A stretch of 64,000 nt of DNA from Oryzias latipes (GCF_002234675.1 NC_019866.2:12367261-12431260); one strand, 5' to 3'. Shown: positions 45,941 through 59,814, counted from the stretch's first letter. Notes: a model not told the origin generated them from the sequence alone. Numbers and translations: made by a program.

Positions 45941-47715
45941 AAGGAAGAAACAGCGGGCAGGGGGAGGCTTGCACAGACTCTGTACTTACAAAGATGTGAC
46001 CAGACAGTCTCATGGAGCTACTTCAACATTTTTTACTGTACAGATTCATATCAAAGTGGATTTCATTCATGATTTGTTCAACCTCAGCTCCAAATCCAAG
46101 AGCACTTCCAGGGTTCACTTCTTTTTTTTTTTACGATGAGTATTATAAAAAAATGTGAAACCCCTTTTCCTTATTTTGAGCTCTTGCAAGTGATTGCAGT
46201 GCCGCAGTTTGGCCACAAAGAGGCGCCACCGCATCCCTGAGGTTGACGGTGAGGCACTGAAGTGTGCCAGATTCTGCATTCTGCGTGTGTGTGTGTGTCC
46301 CCACCCCCCACCCACCCAGCCTGCTTGGCAGGGATGCACCTTCCACAGGGAGCACAGCTCGCTGTGTGGGAGTGGCAGGCTGAACTGACTGGCTGGCTGG
46401 GTTTGAGGTGAGGTGTCTCTTTGTTTGTGGGAGAAAACACAAAAAAAAGCCCAGACCAAACTCTTTGGTCCCGATACGAGCTTGTACTGTGGGGATTCAC
46501 TCCACATGCTGTTCAAAGACTTTAAAAGTCCCTAAGTGACGGTATCAAAAACAAGGTGACCCACTGCCTCAGCCCCATGACGCCGTCTGCACTAGGCCTG
46601 TGAGGCTGCTTCTACGACGTAATATGGCTTTATGAAGTTATTTTCAGAAAGGTCTCGTGTCTGTTTTGCTGTGTACATATTTTACAACGTATTTATAATC
46701 CACATCAACTTTGAGTAATATTTTTGCATAAACTGAGCGATAAATGCTTATTTTTTTCCCTCTGAGCGCCATCAACTCACCAAGACCACAGCCTCTGACT
46801 CATTTGACCTTCAGAGCTGTCAGAACGCCGTTTGCAGAGTTAAAAAAAAAAACATGCGTGGAAATCTCTGAGACCTACAGCACAAACGTTCAAATGTGAA
46901 TGTCAGTAACCTTGCTTTTTCCCAGATGAGGTTCACTGCGGAGTTTTCTTTCTTTTATTTTTTTCCAGAAACAAAGCTTAAAACTCGTTCTTTCAATCAG
47001 TTCACTCTCATGTTTCATGAAGAAAACACAAACCAAAAAAAAGAAAAATAATAGTTAAAGGAAAAAACTGGTGGTATTTCAGGACCGCAATGGTTTTTTT
47101 GTTTGTTTTTTTGAGTAGCACATCATAAACTGACATAAAGTTGAAATGCAGTCATTACTTTAATTCCTGGATTTGCTGTAACTTAAATCATTTCTTGTTG
47201 TCTGCTTTCATGCTCCTGTTCTGTAAATATTAAATCATTTTGTAAAGAAGACTAAAATGTTTCCTGTCTTGTGGTAATTTCATAATTATCATTATCTCCT
47301 AAACAGTAGCCTTTTCTGTCACTGAAAAATAAGCATAAAACTATGTGATTTTGATAAAAAAAATCTTTTTTTAAGCGTTCTTAAATGTTAAGTTCATAAA
47401 AGTGTCTGAAAAGCTTTTCTGTACTCTCCTTTGAGGGTTTTTATGTAGGAATGTCTGAACTTTAAGTATGACTATATTATATTAAGTCTTTATGTACTGG
47501 TTTGAACTCAACTTTCCGGTGCTTTTATGTCGATGTGGCATCAAAAATAATCATAGAAGACAAAAACGGCAGGCTTTGGTTGTAGCAGCATTGAAAAGTG
47601 CTGGTATATTTAACATTGGCGTTACAAAAAAAAAAACATCTCAAACAAAGTGATGCTGCGTCATCAAGTCCAAACAAATCGACATGAAAATCAATAAAAC
47701 GGCATGCTCCCACTT
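45941..47715 (+). promoter_or_regulatory. srebf1: srebf1 3' UTR, candidate polyadenylation signal at 47693-47698
   Basis: There is no coding signal after the stop. AATAAA at 47693 (AATCAATAAAACGG) would give a UTR of about 1.75 kb. Non-canonical hexamers near 47230 could give a shorter form. Confidence 0.4.
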
Positions 47716-49121
47716 AAGACAAGTGACATTCCCAAAAAGATTGGCATTATTATTGTTAGCATTATTTTTTTTTCATGAATGGGTTCTTTTAATAACATTT
47801 TATAAGCAATAACATATTCCATTTTATAGAAAATAAACATCTCTAAGAAATACTATACACAATTATATTAGTACATCACATCTTACATTTAAACAGCATC
47901 AAAGACCTATGTACACCATTAAATAACGAGCCTCAGAAAAGAGAAAAATTTTAATGCAGTTTTTTTTTTTTTTTTTTTTTTTTCCAGTTTCAATACTCAA
48001 AAATGTCAACGTTTGATGTGACCAGAACTGGGGCTCCCGCTCTGAGGTGATGGGCATCACAGTGGAGCAAAAGAGGCTACATTTTTTTCAGACTGACAGG
48101 CGTGTGTCGTAGAATCGTGGCGTGTGACGTAATCACGGTTAATACTTCGGAACTGTACAGACTCATGAGGTGAGATGGGGCTGCTTCCTCATCTGCAACT
48201 ATGGTGACTGTACATCTCGGATGGTCACTCATTTAGAAATAAACTCTTAAACAGAATTCATATTTTTCTTAATTTTTTTTATAAATACCTTTATACATTT
48301 TTTTTGCATGTTTTGAAGAACACAAAGCCTGACATATACCAATATGACGCAATGATGTTTAGTCATAATGCACATTAAAATACATCTCCAAAGATAAGAG
48401 CATTATATTAAAATACTGCGTCCATTATAACTCTTGGATTTTGGAATATTTAGAACCTGTGAAGCACATCAGCATGTACACTTTCCTCACATTTTGTCTC
48501 GTTTTCAACACAAATGCACAGATTGAGACACTACATCCAGTGGTTTGGTTGCTGTTTTTTTTCTTTCGTTTTTTGGATTTTTCTCCTTGTGGTAATGTTG
48601 CACTGAAGATGCTTTTTACACACACACCCATGGAAACCAACCGTGTACTGGTGATGTGCACGTGGAATGAAAATGCTTTTCACACACACTCCCAGAGAGG
48701 CTCCAGCACACGCGTGTGCACCTGTTGGCCCACGGACAAGGTGGCCAGAGGGATGTTCCTGTCCAATCAGTGTCTGCCAGCTGTCTGAGGACGATAGCAA
48801 CCCATCTGAAGGCAGAGCACACACGTTCTCTCCCCTCTGCATTTTAAGCAGCCTCTCCCCTCAAAATGTGCACAAGGCTCCAGACAAAGCGTGTCCTCCT
48901 CCTAAACAGTGCCACCGCCTCGCTGCAACGGACTCCTCTGAGAAATCCCATATCTTAGTCCGAGCTCAGGCGGCAGCCAGGGTTTGAACCGCTCCCGGCT
49001 CCACCGCAGTGCAGCCTCCGGCCAACATCCATCATCTCCATCATCCGTGTGCGCTGGGTGGCTGTTGGAGCCTTGCTGGATTGGTGGCAGAATGGCAGTG
49101 AATGTGGAACACAGGAATATC
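47716..49121 (-). other. rai1: rai1 3' UTR region
   Basis: This region follows the rai1 stop on the minus strand and converges with the srebf1 3' UTR. It includes a T-run on the plus strand at about 47961-47983. Open frames here are short and lack family resemblance. I could not place the rai1 cleavage site. Confidence 0.4.
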
Positions 49122-52100
49122 TTACAGGTCCTTGAGGGGGAAGAAAAAAGAAACTGATGTGAATCCCAAACTTCATCCTCTAAATGCATTTAGCCCTTAA
49201 TTTTCCCTCTTAACAACACCGCAGAGCACTTGAAGGCCTGCAAGCTCCTAATTTACGCTTTTTTGTTGTAAAGTGTGAAATCAGGCAGGTGTGATGACTA
49301 TTGAAAAGCCTCCAGCATCAGGCGGATGCTGCGTGTTTGCAGAGTAAAAACATAAAAGCAAGCAGACTGCAGGAATGGGGAGATGGGTGCTGACCAGTGA
49401 ACCAGCTTCTCTGCAAGAGAAAAAGACCCAGAACGCCATCTAATTGCGTTGGTGTGTTGGTGATGGCGTGCTCACTTTCCTGTTCTGCTCCTCTGCAGCC
49501 CAGCCTCTTGTTCACTTTCACAGTCTTTCCCTTCTGAACTGCCAGCTGCCGATCCTTATGCCCTGGATTCAGACCAGCTGCTTCGCTCTCTGTCTTTTCT
49601 TTCTCATTCTTTCTCTGTCGTCCTCCTGTTTCTTTTCCTGGAGTAACTGTGCCGCTCTTCTCTCGTGTCGTCCTCCTTCTCACTTTTTCTATCTGTTGAT
49701 CTCAGTCTGTCATTCTCTGATGTAACTGTCCTCATTAACTGTTTGTTTTATTTCAGCGAGCAGCACAAATGAGTCTGTTCTTCCCTGTGCATGTCTGTGA
49801 CTCTGATGCCCTCATCATGTGGAGCTGCAGCTGATGGAGGCGCCTTTGCGTTTGTTTTCCAGTGAATACAGGGGAGAGGAGGTGAATTTCTCATGGGTAG
49901 GATGCTCATGAGGAAACGTGCATATCGCTCCTCTTCCCTTTGATTAGGCTGCTCTGCTCAAATTGGCTCGGCACAGACCCACACAGACACACACACATAT
50001 ACACACACACAAAGGCCTTCAGATCCCTCAGCTGATGACAGCTCTGCCTCAGCCAGACAACAGCAACAGCTCCCCGACTTGCTCTCCTTCTCTCAGTTTT
50101 GCACTCAGGGCTTCTGCTGCTCAGACGTAGGAGTTGAGGTGAAGGGGAGGTGGGGAGTGGAGGCGCGAAGATGAGAAAGAAAACGGGAAAAAGGGATGAG
50201 AACGGATGACGGGAGGATGACTGAAAATGGAATAGCAAGCTTGTAGGAGATGAGAGGTGAACAGAGTGAAAAGCTGAGGGAGCTGGAGCGGCAGGGAAGC
50301 AAAGCGGCTAAATAAGGGGAACAGGAAGAAAAGAGGAGGGAAGAGAAATAACGAGAAGTGGAGAGCTAGGAGAGAGTGTGTGTGTTGGGGCAGCAGGCAG
50401 TCATGGTGGGGATGGTTTTTTTTTTTTTTTGATCAGGAGCCAGCTTTTTATCCCCGTCAGTCTGCACAGAGGAGATCAGGAAAGAAAGAGGGAGCAAAGG
50501 AGGGAGGGGAGGAGAGACGCAGGGAGAGTAGGCAACCGCCGCTCTCTGCTGAATGTCAGCATCTTCAACTCCCACCACCCCCCTCGCATTTGACCTTCCT
50601 CTCTGCGCTGCAGTGTAAATACATCACCACCAGACGGTGTGTGTCTCACAGGAAAGCTGATTGTGTTTGCGCCACTGACAGGTGAGGCGATTTGCAACAC
50701 CGCACGACTTTTACAGACTTTTTAGACAAGAGCTGAATATCAAGCTTTAGGCTGAAGGCTGACACACCACAGTTTCATCATATACATATAAAAACAGCCT
50801 TATGAAAGCTTCAGAGGATTTGTATACCTGGCATTCACCCGAATACCATAGATAGGACCTAAACTTGGGCCACAGTTTCTTTACCCATGATGCTGCTTGA
50901 GCTTAGGGCCTTCACAGCATTTCCCACGTTCCATTTAGCACAAACAGCAATCAACAACCACAGTAAGGCTCAATTCAGGATTAATTGGTCATATTTGTTC
51001 CACAGAAACTTGCAACTGCAAAAACAGGCCCCCTAAAAAAAATAAAAAAATAAATGTCTTTAAATAGGCCAATGGAGTAAAACAAAATGGTCTTGCCAAG
51101 CATTCTTATTTTAAGAAAGAAAATATGCTAGTCACTAAGGCACTCAAGTATTTTCAAACTAAAATTATTTAGCCATTAATAACTTTTCTTTACCATTTTT
51201 CTTGAAACAAGGGTCTTCTTTACTTTACTCAGATTGAGTTTTTGCAGTGTAGTACTGTTATGGAGTTATAAAAAACAAGAATCATCAATATTAGTACAAG
51301 ATGCGTCTACTATTGATGTTTTTCTTTTACACAAGGAGCCATGATGTGGTTGGATAACTGGACATAGCCCAAGGCAATACAAATATTTTTAAATTTCTAC
51401 ACTAATGTGATCCTTCAAAATCAACAGAGCAAACCCCTTAAAAGACAATCAATAGAATTTTCCAAATTTCTTTGAATCCTTTTCATTTCTTTAAAATGCC
51501 AGGTTCAATCATGACTCAGCATTTGTGACTGTATACGAGACCTGGACAGAGTGAGTGTGATGTCACCCGTAGAAAATGGCTTACTTCCGGCTCCAACCAA
51601 ATGAAGTCAATTCAGTCGCCATTTTTCGGCACGTTGGAGCCAGACATTGTCAATAAGCAGTGATTGGTCTGAGTCCCCATGAGTCGTCATTTCTATCCAA
51701 TCAGGAGTGAGCTTGCTGGAAGTCCACACCCTTATCACTTGAAAACGCGCTGAGGAGAATCTGTCAATCAAACGCTTCAACATAAGGCCACATACTTGCA
51801 TTGAAACTTTTGATTGGTCGGTTTATAACTTGAAGAATTGCACTAATATGCAAAAAAAGAGCATTTGCAAGAACATGTTAAAAAAGTAGCATAGCAAAAA
51901 TGGTGATTCTAACAAATGCAATGACTAATGAGTAATAGCTGTTTATTTCCTAACAGAACTCTATGGGATTTTTGCTTCCTATTTGGAACGTGAGGGGGAG
52001 GAGTCCAGTTTTCATCTGCAGTTAATGGTCAGTTACTGTCAAATGATGTATTGGTGTTGATTCTTATGCAAGTTTTAATGAAGTTTTCTTTTTCTTACCT

Positions 52101-55100
52101 CATGTTTAGGACATTTGATGGAGAAATCATCTTCATGGAATGTACAGCCTGCAAGGCGGATAGACAGACAAAAGGAGTGTTACAGACAAACAATAGCTAA
52201 AAGGACAAAACAAAAAACCCCAAATGCATGATAGGGAGTGGGTGTGTACAAAAAGCACTATTCCCCCCATATGAAGGGTAGAAGCACATAGAAATGAAAG
52301 CATGAACGAGGACGACAGAGTGGGAGAGACTGAGTGGCTGACATGCAGGGAGATTTGGATGGTCCACTCAGCAGGATTAAAACGGGCCTCGCTCTGCTTC
52401 CTGTGCTGGCTCGGCGGATGTGGCGGCCCTTTAATCCTCAGGCTGTACCTCTTTGTTGTGAGGTTTCACGAGGGGGAGCCATGTCACATATGTGCTGACT
52501 TGAAGACACACAACCACTGACAGCAACGCACATGCGGAGGCGCTGAGGAGACATACGTATAGGACACATAGAAGATGCACACGGGGAGGCGTTTAGATGG
52601 GCGAAACACTCATGCTGCGATGCTTGAGCACACACACACATGTTTCAGTGTCAAACAGCAGCTTGGATAGATGGAGCCACGGGGGGTTGCAGTCAATATG
52701 CAATGCACACCACCTTTCCCTCCACCTTTTCCTTTTCTCCTTGTTTTATACTCCCACTTTCTTTATTCTCCCTATTTGAAACTCCCTCCCTCTTTTATAG
52801 TTTTGTTCTCTTCTAGAGCTCTGAGCCATATCGTCTCACACTCAATAATGTTTTTCCTTGGTGCGTTTACCTTCTCGTTTTACCAACGTTCACTTTTTTC
52901 TGTCTTTTCTCATCTTTTATTAATTTTTTCCCCATTTTTTTCCTTCGCTTTCCTCCTTGGTTCCATTCCAACTCACCCCCCTCCACCACATTCTTATTTG
53001 TGCCGCTCTCAAGTATTTTCAAACCTTGCTCCTCCCTTTCTCTCTTTCTATGGTCTCTTACCTATCTCTTTGGCGCAGACATAGTGGTATTTATGAGAGC
53101 AGCCTCTCCAACAGCAGCTGAGGGATGCCCCCTCAGTCTGGCACTTGTAGCAGTTCTGGGGTTAGTCAGACAGATGGACATATGGACAAAGACAGAAAAG
53201 AAACAAACAAATTGACCAAGAGAGGCACATAGAGAAAAGAAATGTGGGAAATGTTATAAGTTAAGAGTAGTTTGAGCAGAACTTTAACAGTATCTGTGTC
53301 ATTTTTTAACACAAAACTAAACGATCGTCTGGCGGTATTAAAACTGACGTACCGTTTGTGCTGAGCTGTTGGCAGCCTCCTTCAGTCCATACAGTCTCCC
53401 AGCTACCATAATTACCCCCTTGGTCCAAATGGCACAGTTTTCATGAGCCCAGTGCTCACTGGCCTCTGCTTCCATTCGCAGCCGTTGGAAGATGCTGTTG
53501 GTTCCCTCTTGGTCCCCTGAAGCCCCTTTGCTGACATTCTGAAGCTGCTTCATTTTCCTGAACCTCTCTCGAAGCGTTAATCTTCGTGGAGCGCCTTCCC
53601 GACATGACCTTTCAGGTCTCTCTGCTCTTCGATAGCGCCAGTGATGATGCCTGCTGCTGCTGGGCTCTTGAGATGATGCTTCTGCGTTTCCTTCTTTGTC
53701 CACGTTGACCTCGGCGTCGTTCTCCGAAGCACCTGGTTTTTCAGCAGTGCTACAGTCATTGCCACAAGTTGTGTTTGACTCTTCTCTGAAGGATTCTGTG
53801 TGTGTGATGGTCAAAACTTTACGCGGAACACTATCTTCTGCGTAGTATGGTCCACACAAATCCCCGAGGTCTTTGTAATTTGCTGGCTTTCCACAAAGAC
53901 AACATGTAAGACTCCTACCAGATATATCTGTATTGACCATAGGCCCCTGTATCATGGCGGCAGTGTGTGGCGTCACCTTAGCCACAGTGAAAGGATTCCT
54001 CATTCTAAGAATGCCCTTTTTTCTCCGCCTCTGAAATACCACCGCGTCGTCAGGCTTGTTGACTATGGCACACCAGGATGAAAAGTCCCTGGAGTTGTTG
54101 ATTCGTACGTAGGGACAAAAAGACAGCTTTGAGTTTTGATAGATCGGTTTGCGCCTGATTCTTTTCACAGAAATGATCTCTGTCAGTTTCTCCGTTGCAG
54201 TCACCACAGGACCCATGATGCCCGTGTCCTCCTTGTCTGGATTCTCCCTTTCCAATCTTGTCCTTTCTTCTATTTCTCTCTCTTCTTTTTTAGCCTGTTC
54301 GCAACCAGCAGCTCTAACAACTGCCTCAATTACCTCAATAGCATCCTTCATGCCAGGTTTTGGGCCTGGCTTTTTATGAACTTTCAGCAGCTTGACAGGT
54401 AACTGTTTTATTGGGGTTTTGCTTCTTTTTCTTTTAGTCGGGTGTGCTGATGGTTTTCGTCCTCTTCGAGGTTTTTGAACGATTTCGGTTTTGATAAACT
54501 GGGGGTTTTCTAGAATCTCATCCTGGCTAACTGACAGCGGTGTTGTTGTTTCCATAGGGGTCACTTTCTCATCTGCTGATTCTTCTTGTTTTATCCCTTC
54601 AGTGTTGGTTTCTTCAGCTGTATCACTTTTCTCTGTGGACTCCTGATCTTTTCTCTTCTTCCTTCTTTGTTTAAGGTGCATTTCGTGGTTGTTTTTGATG
54701 GCCCTCTGTTTTGCTAACCTGGGGGTTGTGACTATTAGGCTTCCGGCTTCTAAGGCTACAACTGAAACATCTGCACTCTCTACCATTGCCCATCTCTTCC
54801 TTTTGGCTCTAGTGGATTTAAGGGCAGCAGTGATTACACTTTCCGATGCCTGGTGTGTCAACTCACCTAAACCTCCTACATCTAAGTGGGTGTCTGTTGA
54901 ACCCAAAGCATTATACTCTGTGATATCCTGCTGTGTGTCTACTTTAAAGTGTTCCTCTTTCTTCTCTGTCTTATTTGATACCTCATCCTTCTGTCTGTGT
55001 CTTAACCCTTCTGTTAACTTCTCCTCAGTCATTTCCTGATTTTCTCTTTCCTGTGTCATCTCTTCCTTAATGACTGATGCTTTCTGCTGCTTTGACCCCT

Positions 55101-58100
55101 CTTTCCCAGGTTCTAACATCTCAGTATTGTTTGTCTGAACTGGACTTTCACTTTCCTTTAGAACATTCTCAGACAACACTTTGTTTGCGGCATCATCCAT
55201 TAGAATGCTGTCTGGCTGAGGTGTTGGCATGTGTTTCTTGGAGCTTGGCGAAGTAATCTTCTGTACCATAGCCTCATATTTTTGACCCCTGCCTTTACGT
55301 GGTGGGAGAACTTTTGTTTTGGTAGGGCACTGATGAGGATTTGCTGCCACATCACCCACGACGTCAGTGACACTAATGTCTTTGGTTATGAGGGTGACTG
55401 TGGAGGTCTTCTTGGGTGGGCCGCGCTTTCTTCTGGGACCTTGCACATTTTTTTCTGTGAGTGTTGGGTCAACCTCTTCCTGTGTTTCTGTTTGAGGTGG
55501 TGCAATTTTTGGTTTGGGCTTTGGACCCCTCTTTTTCTTGATGGGTGTCTCTGGGGTAGATTTACGCTGATTTACATTTAGTGGTGGGGAGGTCTTTTTC
55601 TGAGATTGCAGGAGGAAATCTGATGGTGAAGGTGGTGCAGGTGTGTCAGAAGCATCTGGTGTTTTAACCATGTCAGAACCAGTAGTTGGAGTTAGTTCTA
55701 CATCAATATTGTCTTCTATTACTGGAGAAACATCCCTGACTTTAATTTTTAATAATGTATGGGTGTCTCCTTGTGTGACTTTCTTTTTGTCATTTTCCAG
55801 TTTGTCTTTTGGGGGTTTTCTGGATCTCAAGACCATGTTCTTACTCTCATTTTCTACTGCCTTTGCCTCAGGTTGTACTTGGCTGTCTGCTTGCGCTGGT
55901 TTAGTATCCTGGTTCAGTTGGGGTATTGAGGTTTTAAGGCTTTTTCTACCTCTACTTTGTTGCCCTGCAACAGCTTCAACTGTGACTTCCTGTTGCACTA
56001 CTTTTGCTTTAGTTATGGAGCCTTTGGGCCGACCTACTACACCTTTAATAGAGGGAATATCTATTGGTGTCAAAGCATCCTCAAGCTTGAGTCCAGGCTT
56101 AGGAGTCAGTTTAGGTCCAGGTTTTGGGACTGTTTTTGTAACAGATTTTGAAACAGGCTTTGATCTGAGCTTTGAACCTGGTTTGGGTCCTGGTTTACGT
56201 TTAACAACAGAGTCAATTTTTAGCGGTATTTCTGTTTCATTTGGTAAAGGTTTTGGTCCAGGTTTAGGTCCTGGTTTTGAAATGGACTTTTGTCCAGGCT
56301 TAGGCCCTGGCTTCATCCCAGGTTTTATTCCTGGCTTTGGTCCAGGTTTTGAACCCGCCTTTGGGCCGGGCTTTCTCTTCAAGTTGAGTTCAGTTTTGGT
56401 TTGCACATCTGTTGCATTAAACGAGCGGGTGCACATTCTTGAACGAAAACCATCTGTCACTATTTTGGAAGTCTGACTTACAATGGAGTCCTGATGTGGT
56501 AGATCAGTGTGATCTGAGTATAGCTCAGTCTTGCTGGGAGTCACGTCCAACATTTGTGAGGCAGGTGTGGCTCTTTCCTCATCCTTTTCCTCCTCCCTCT
56601 CTAAACGTAACTGTTGCCGTATCCTCACACCTGAATGAGTTATTCTCCGTCGACCTCTGGCGTGCTTACGTCCAAATGATCTTGGTTGGGAAGATGGAGC
56701 TACCGGCTCTGGTTTAGCCAATGGAGTCATGGCACTAGTGCAGCTGATGCCCGATTCTAAATCCTCATCACCTTTTTTGGGGGAAGGTGGCGTGTTTGCC
56801 CAGGAAGGAGCTGACGGGAGTATTGACTTCCCTGGCAGTTGAGGAGAGTCTGGCTCCAGCACTTTAGCATCACTGTGATCAATATGATCCCTTCCCTGCA
56901 CCGGAGGTGCTGCCTTTTCGGTGAGAGCAGAAAATACAGGCATGGCAGATTGAGACTGAGGGACAGTGTCACCAATGGCTGACTCTCTCGCAGAAGGATC
57001 CATCCCTGCATTAGCTGATGCTAAATTAGCTCTGACAAATGCCCCTGCAAATTCATCATCTGTATTGAACTCAGAACTCAAACTCTCTGTTCTACTGAAA
57101 AGATCTCCAGAAGGATTCTCTTGGCTAACTCTATTATTCATGTGCTCTTCAGTCGATGACTGGCTGAGTTTCTTCCCCTCCCCTTGGTCTACTCTCACCT
57201 CTTCAGAGAAATGAGGGGAAGCTGAGCTTTTACGTTTTTTCTGCATGTCTTCCTCATTTTCAACGACCTTCTCCTTTCCCATACCCTCTTCTCTTTCTTC
57301 ATTCTCTTGATCTCTGCTCTCTCTTTTATCCGAGTCACAGTCTTCCAAGACTTCAGCTTGGGGTGTTGGGCTGGCGTTCTCTGAGCTATCATCCTTTTCA
57401 ATGGAATATTGATCCTGCTCAAGGTCACCCCTTGAAATAAAAGAAAATGTTTTCACTGAGCTTTCAGAAGCTGTTGGAGATTCTGATTTGAATGCCTCTG
57501 TCTTAATCTCCCGACCAAATGGATCTTTGTTGCTTGAGTCAGAGAGGTCTGCTGGTGACTCTTCAACAGAATCTGCTGCATCAGGGTCATATTTGCCCTG
57601 GACCTCTTGGTACACTGTGTTCTCATAACAATAGTGTTTTTCTGTCATACCTGTATTTATTTTGCTGTAAGCTGCTTGACATTTTTCTTCATCTGACCAC
57701 TTATCTGGCTTCTCCATTGACTTGGCTGAATCTGAAAGTCTCTCCCAGTCATGTTTTTTCTCTATTGTCACCTCGTCTTTGTCAACCGATTTATCCATCC
57801 ATGCTGACTCTTCAAAATTCTCTTTGCCAGGCTCTATGATGCTCTGCACATTTGATGGGGAATCTTGTTCTTGTTTCATGGGGCTGGGAATCATGACACT
57901 TGTGGGAGACCGCTCGTCACTCAAGCTTTTTGCAGGAGTACTCATGCCGTCACCTACCTGTCCTGGCTGACACCTGGTAGGGTCAGGAGTTAGGTTGTGG
58001 AGACCTGAGTCACCAGACCTGGTTGACATGTCATCAGGAGAAGCAAGCGAGCAAGACGAGGCTGTGTCAAGACTGATTTGAGTGTTGTTGTGGGCCTGAG

Positions 58101-59814
58101 CCGGACTTCTGCTCTGGCCAAAGTAATAGTAGCCTCTATCTAGAGGTTCTTCACTACTACTGGAGTAACCACCCTCATGGATTTCCATGGGTATTGACTG
58201 GTGTTGGGGGGTGGAGTAGCGGTCCTGCATGGGTCCCCCACCCACACCACCACTGCTATCTGCATAAGAAGGACTTTTGTACTCTTCACCCTTTTTAGAG
58301 GACACTCCACTTCCAGCACTGCTGGTACTCCCACCACTGCTGCGTTTACTGGCTTTCTTGTTTGCAACCAATGCCTCAGAAAGCAGCAGCTGCTGGACAT
58401 TATTTGAGATGTTCTCCACCTGAGAGGTGAGGGCATTCAGGCTCCACAAGCTGGGGTTAGATAACAGTTTCTCTGAAAAGCGTTCTTTCATGGTGGGAAC
58501 TTGTGGTGTTGTAGTGAAGCTGTGGGGGGCTGTGAGCGACACGTTGGGTGATGGGTGTGACCGCGGGGGCAGCAGCATGTTGTTTGCATTGGCCTGATCC
58601 TGCATGCCAGTTGAGGAGGACGAAGAGGTTGAGGCTGCCCCAGGTGTCATGGGCGGCTGGCTGTACTGGAATGAGTCTGGATTTGTCATTAGTGGTGAAG
58701 GGGTGGAACTGTACGAGGGTGAACGCCCGACAGAACGTGCAGGGGAGTGATTGGAGGAGGGGCTACAAGTCTGATAATACTGCTCTGGAGATCTGACTGG
58801 CAGGTCTGACAAACAGTAGTTTTGTTGGGGTTGGTTGTACTGTTGGTACTTCGGGTGGGGCTCTGAGGTGTTGGTCAAGGACTGTAAAGAGGGCTGCTGC
58901 TCATAAACTCTGGGGAGGGCCTGCTGATAACTGTAATTATTCTGGGTCGACCTGTAGTTTCCTTGCTTTAGATTGCTGTGGCTGCTCATTTGTCTTACGT
59001 ACTGGGAATTCGGAGGTATGTTGTAACCTTTATAGCAGTGGGGCATTGGATTGCACTTTTCCATGTATGGAGATGGAGAAGGGGAAGGCTGTGGGTAGTG
59101 CAGGTGGCTCTGGGGATACATAAGGGGTGAAGGGGCAAGGTTAGGAGGGTGAGGCTGACTGTGGGGGCTGGTATAAATAGAGGTAGAGGGCTGATGGCAC
59201 TGGGTCTGAGAATGCCCCATAATGTTCAGGTCCATGTACTGAGAGGAAACCGGCGTGGGGGTACTGCCAGCTTCCAAACGTCCCACCATCTCCTGTTCAA
59301 ACTGTGCAAGTTGGGGTGAGTCCTCCCACTTTTGTTGGGGATGCCCCTCACTTAAATACTGGGCCGAGTAACTACTTGGGCCCATGTGGTTATTGTACCC
59401 TCCAGAACCCTGCAGATGCTGACCAGGGTTTGTTGGGGGCACTTTGTTTCCTCTGAAGGACTTCTTTGTCTGTGAGGCTGCTGAGCCCCCATTTCCACTG
59501 CCAGTCCCTCCAGCAGTCCCTGGGTATCCAGCATAGGTTTGCTGGCTGTAACAGTCTTTGGATCCTCCTCCCATCCCTCCTCCTCCGGCCGGAGGCATGC
59601 TAGCAGTGTTTGCCAAGGAGTGTGTTTCATAGCCCGGTCTGCTCTGCCCCGGGCCTGGGCCTGGATGTGGTCCAGGGCCTGGATGTGGATGCTGAGGGTG
59701 GGGATGATGAGGGTGTTGCCGGTAGGTCTCCAGGCGGGATAATTCATGGGGCTCCTGCTGGTAGCAAGGCTGGTTACTGTGGTAACCGCTGCTGTGCTCA
59801 CGAAAGGACTGCAT
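49122..59814 (-). CDS. rai1: Retinoic acid-induced protein 1 (chromatin regulator)
   Basis: Four coding exons: 59814-53353 (one giant 6462 nt exon), 53155-53062, 52148-52099 and 49130-49122, giving 2204 aa (human about 1906). An in-frame TGA lies two codons upstream of the ATG. The N-terminus MQSFREHSSGYH, RSPEQYYQT..PSS.HSPARSVGRSPSYSSTPSPLM (about 340-377) and TKVLPPRKGRGQKYEAMVQKITSPS mark RAI1 over its paralogue TCF20. The middle is disordered and acidic, then has a Lys-Pro-Gly-Pro repeat tract (about 1145-1240) and several AT-hook-like RGRK/RGPKPKP/VGRPKGS motifs. The C-terminal extended PHD runs from CCLCGKPANYKDLGDLCGPYY across exons 2 and 3 (CYKCQTEGASLSCCWRGCSHKYHYVCA, then DDFSIKCPKHE), ending DL. 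RAI1 binds nucleosomes and controls neural and circadian genes. Human haploinsufficiency causes Smith-Magenis syndrome. Confidence 0.96.
49133..52098 (-). other. rai1: rai1 last intron
   Basis: A 2.97 kb intron that separates KCPKHE from the 9-nt coding tail. It contains purine-rich low-complexity DNA (about 50150-50560) and a hAT-like MITE at 51014-51249. No other exon is supported. Confidence 0.55.
51014..51249 (-). mobile_element. hAT-like MITE with CACTGCAAAAAC ends
   Basis: The left end CAACTGCAAAAAC is mirrored by GAGTTTTTGCAGTG on the right. The interior includes CCAATGGAGTAAAACAAAAT and GTCACTAAGGCACTCAAGTA, familiar from a widespread teleost non-autonomous hAT element. It has no coding capacity. 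Confidence 0.65.
56090..56385 (-). repeat. rai1: Coding repeat tract in rai1: KPGPKPG units
   Basis: The tract has many imperfect copies of Lys-Pro-Gly-Pro-Lys-Pro-Gly (RKPGPKAGSKPGPKPG, KPGMKPGPKPGQ, RKPGPKPGSK), making a basic, glycine/proline-rich segment around residues 1145-1240. I do not recall an equivalent in human RAI1. A further copy (KKPGPKPGMK) occurs near residue 1811. Confidence 0.85.

Noticed and set aside
52671-53084. 137-aa plus-strand open frame rich in Phe/Leu/Ser/Pro
   Set aside because: Pyrimidine-rich DNA between rai1 exons, antisense to exon 2. Composition bias only.
55643-56476. 277-aa open frame on plus strand inside rai1
   Set aside because: It is the antisense of the KPGPKPG coding repeat (read as Gly-Phe-Gly-Pro type repeats). 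It is a by-product of codon composition.
59352-59801. 149-aa minus-strand open frame
   Set aside because: An alternative frame of the rai1 giant exon, which itself carries the conserved RAI1 sequence.
53338-59814. tcf20 as identity of the giant-exon gene
   Set aside because: TCF20 and RAI1 share MQSFRE and the ePHD, but EQYYQT...ARSVGRSPSYSSTPSPLM and location beside srebf1 fix it as rai1.
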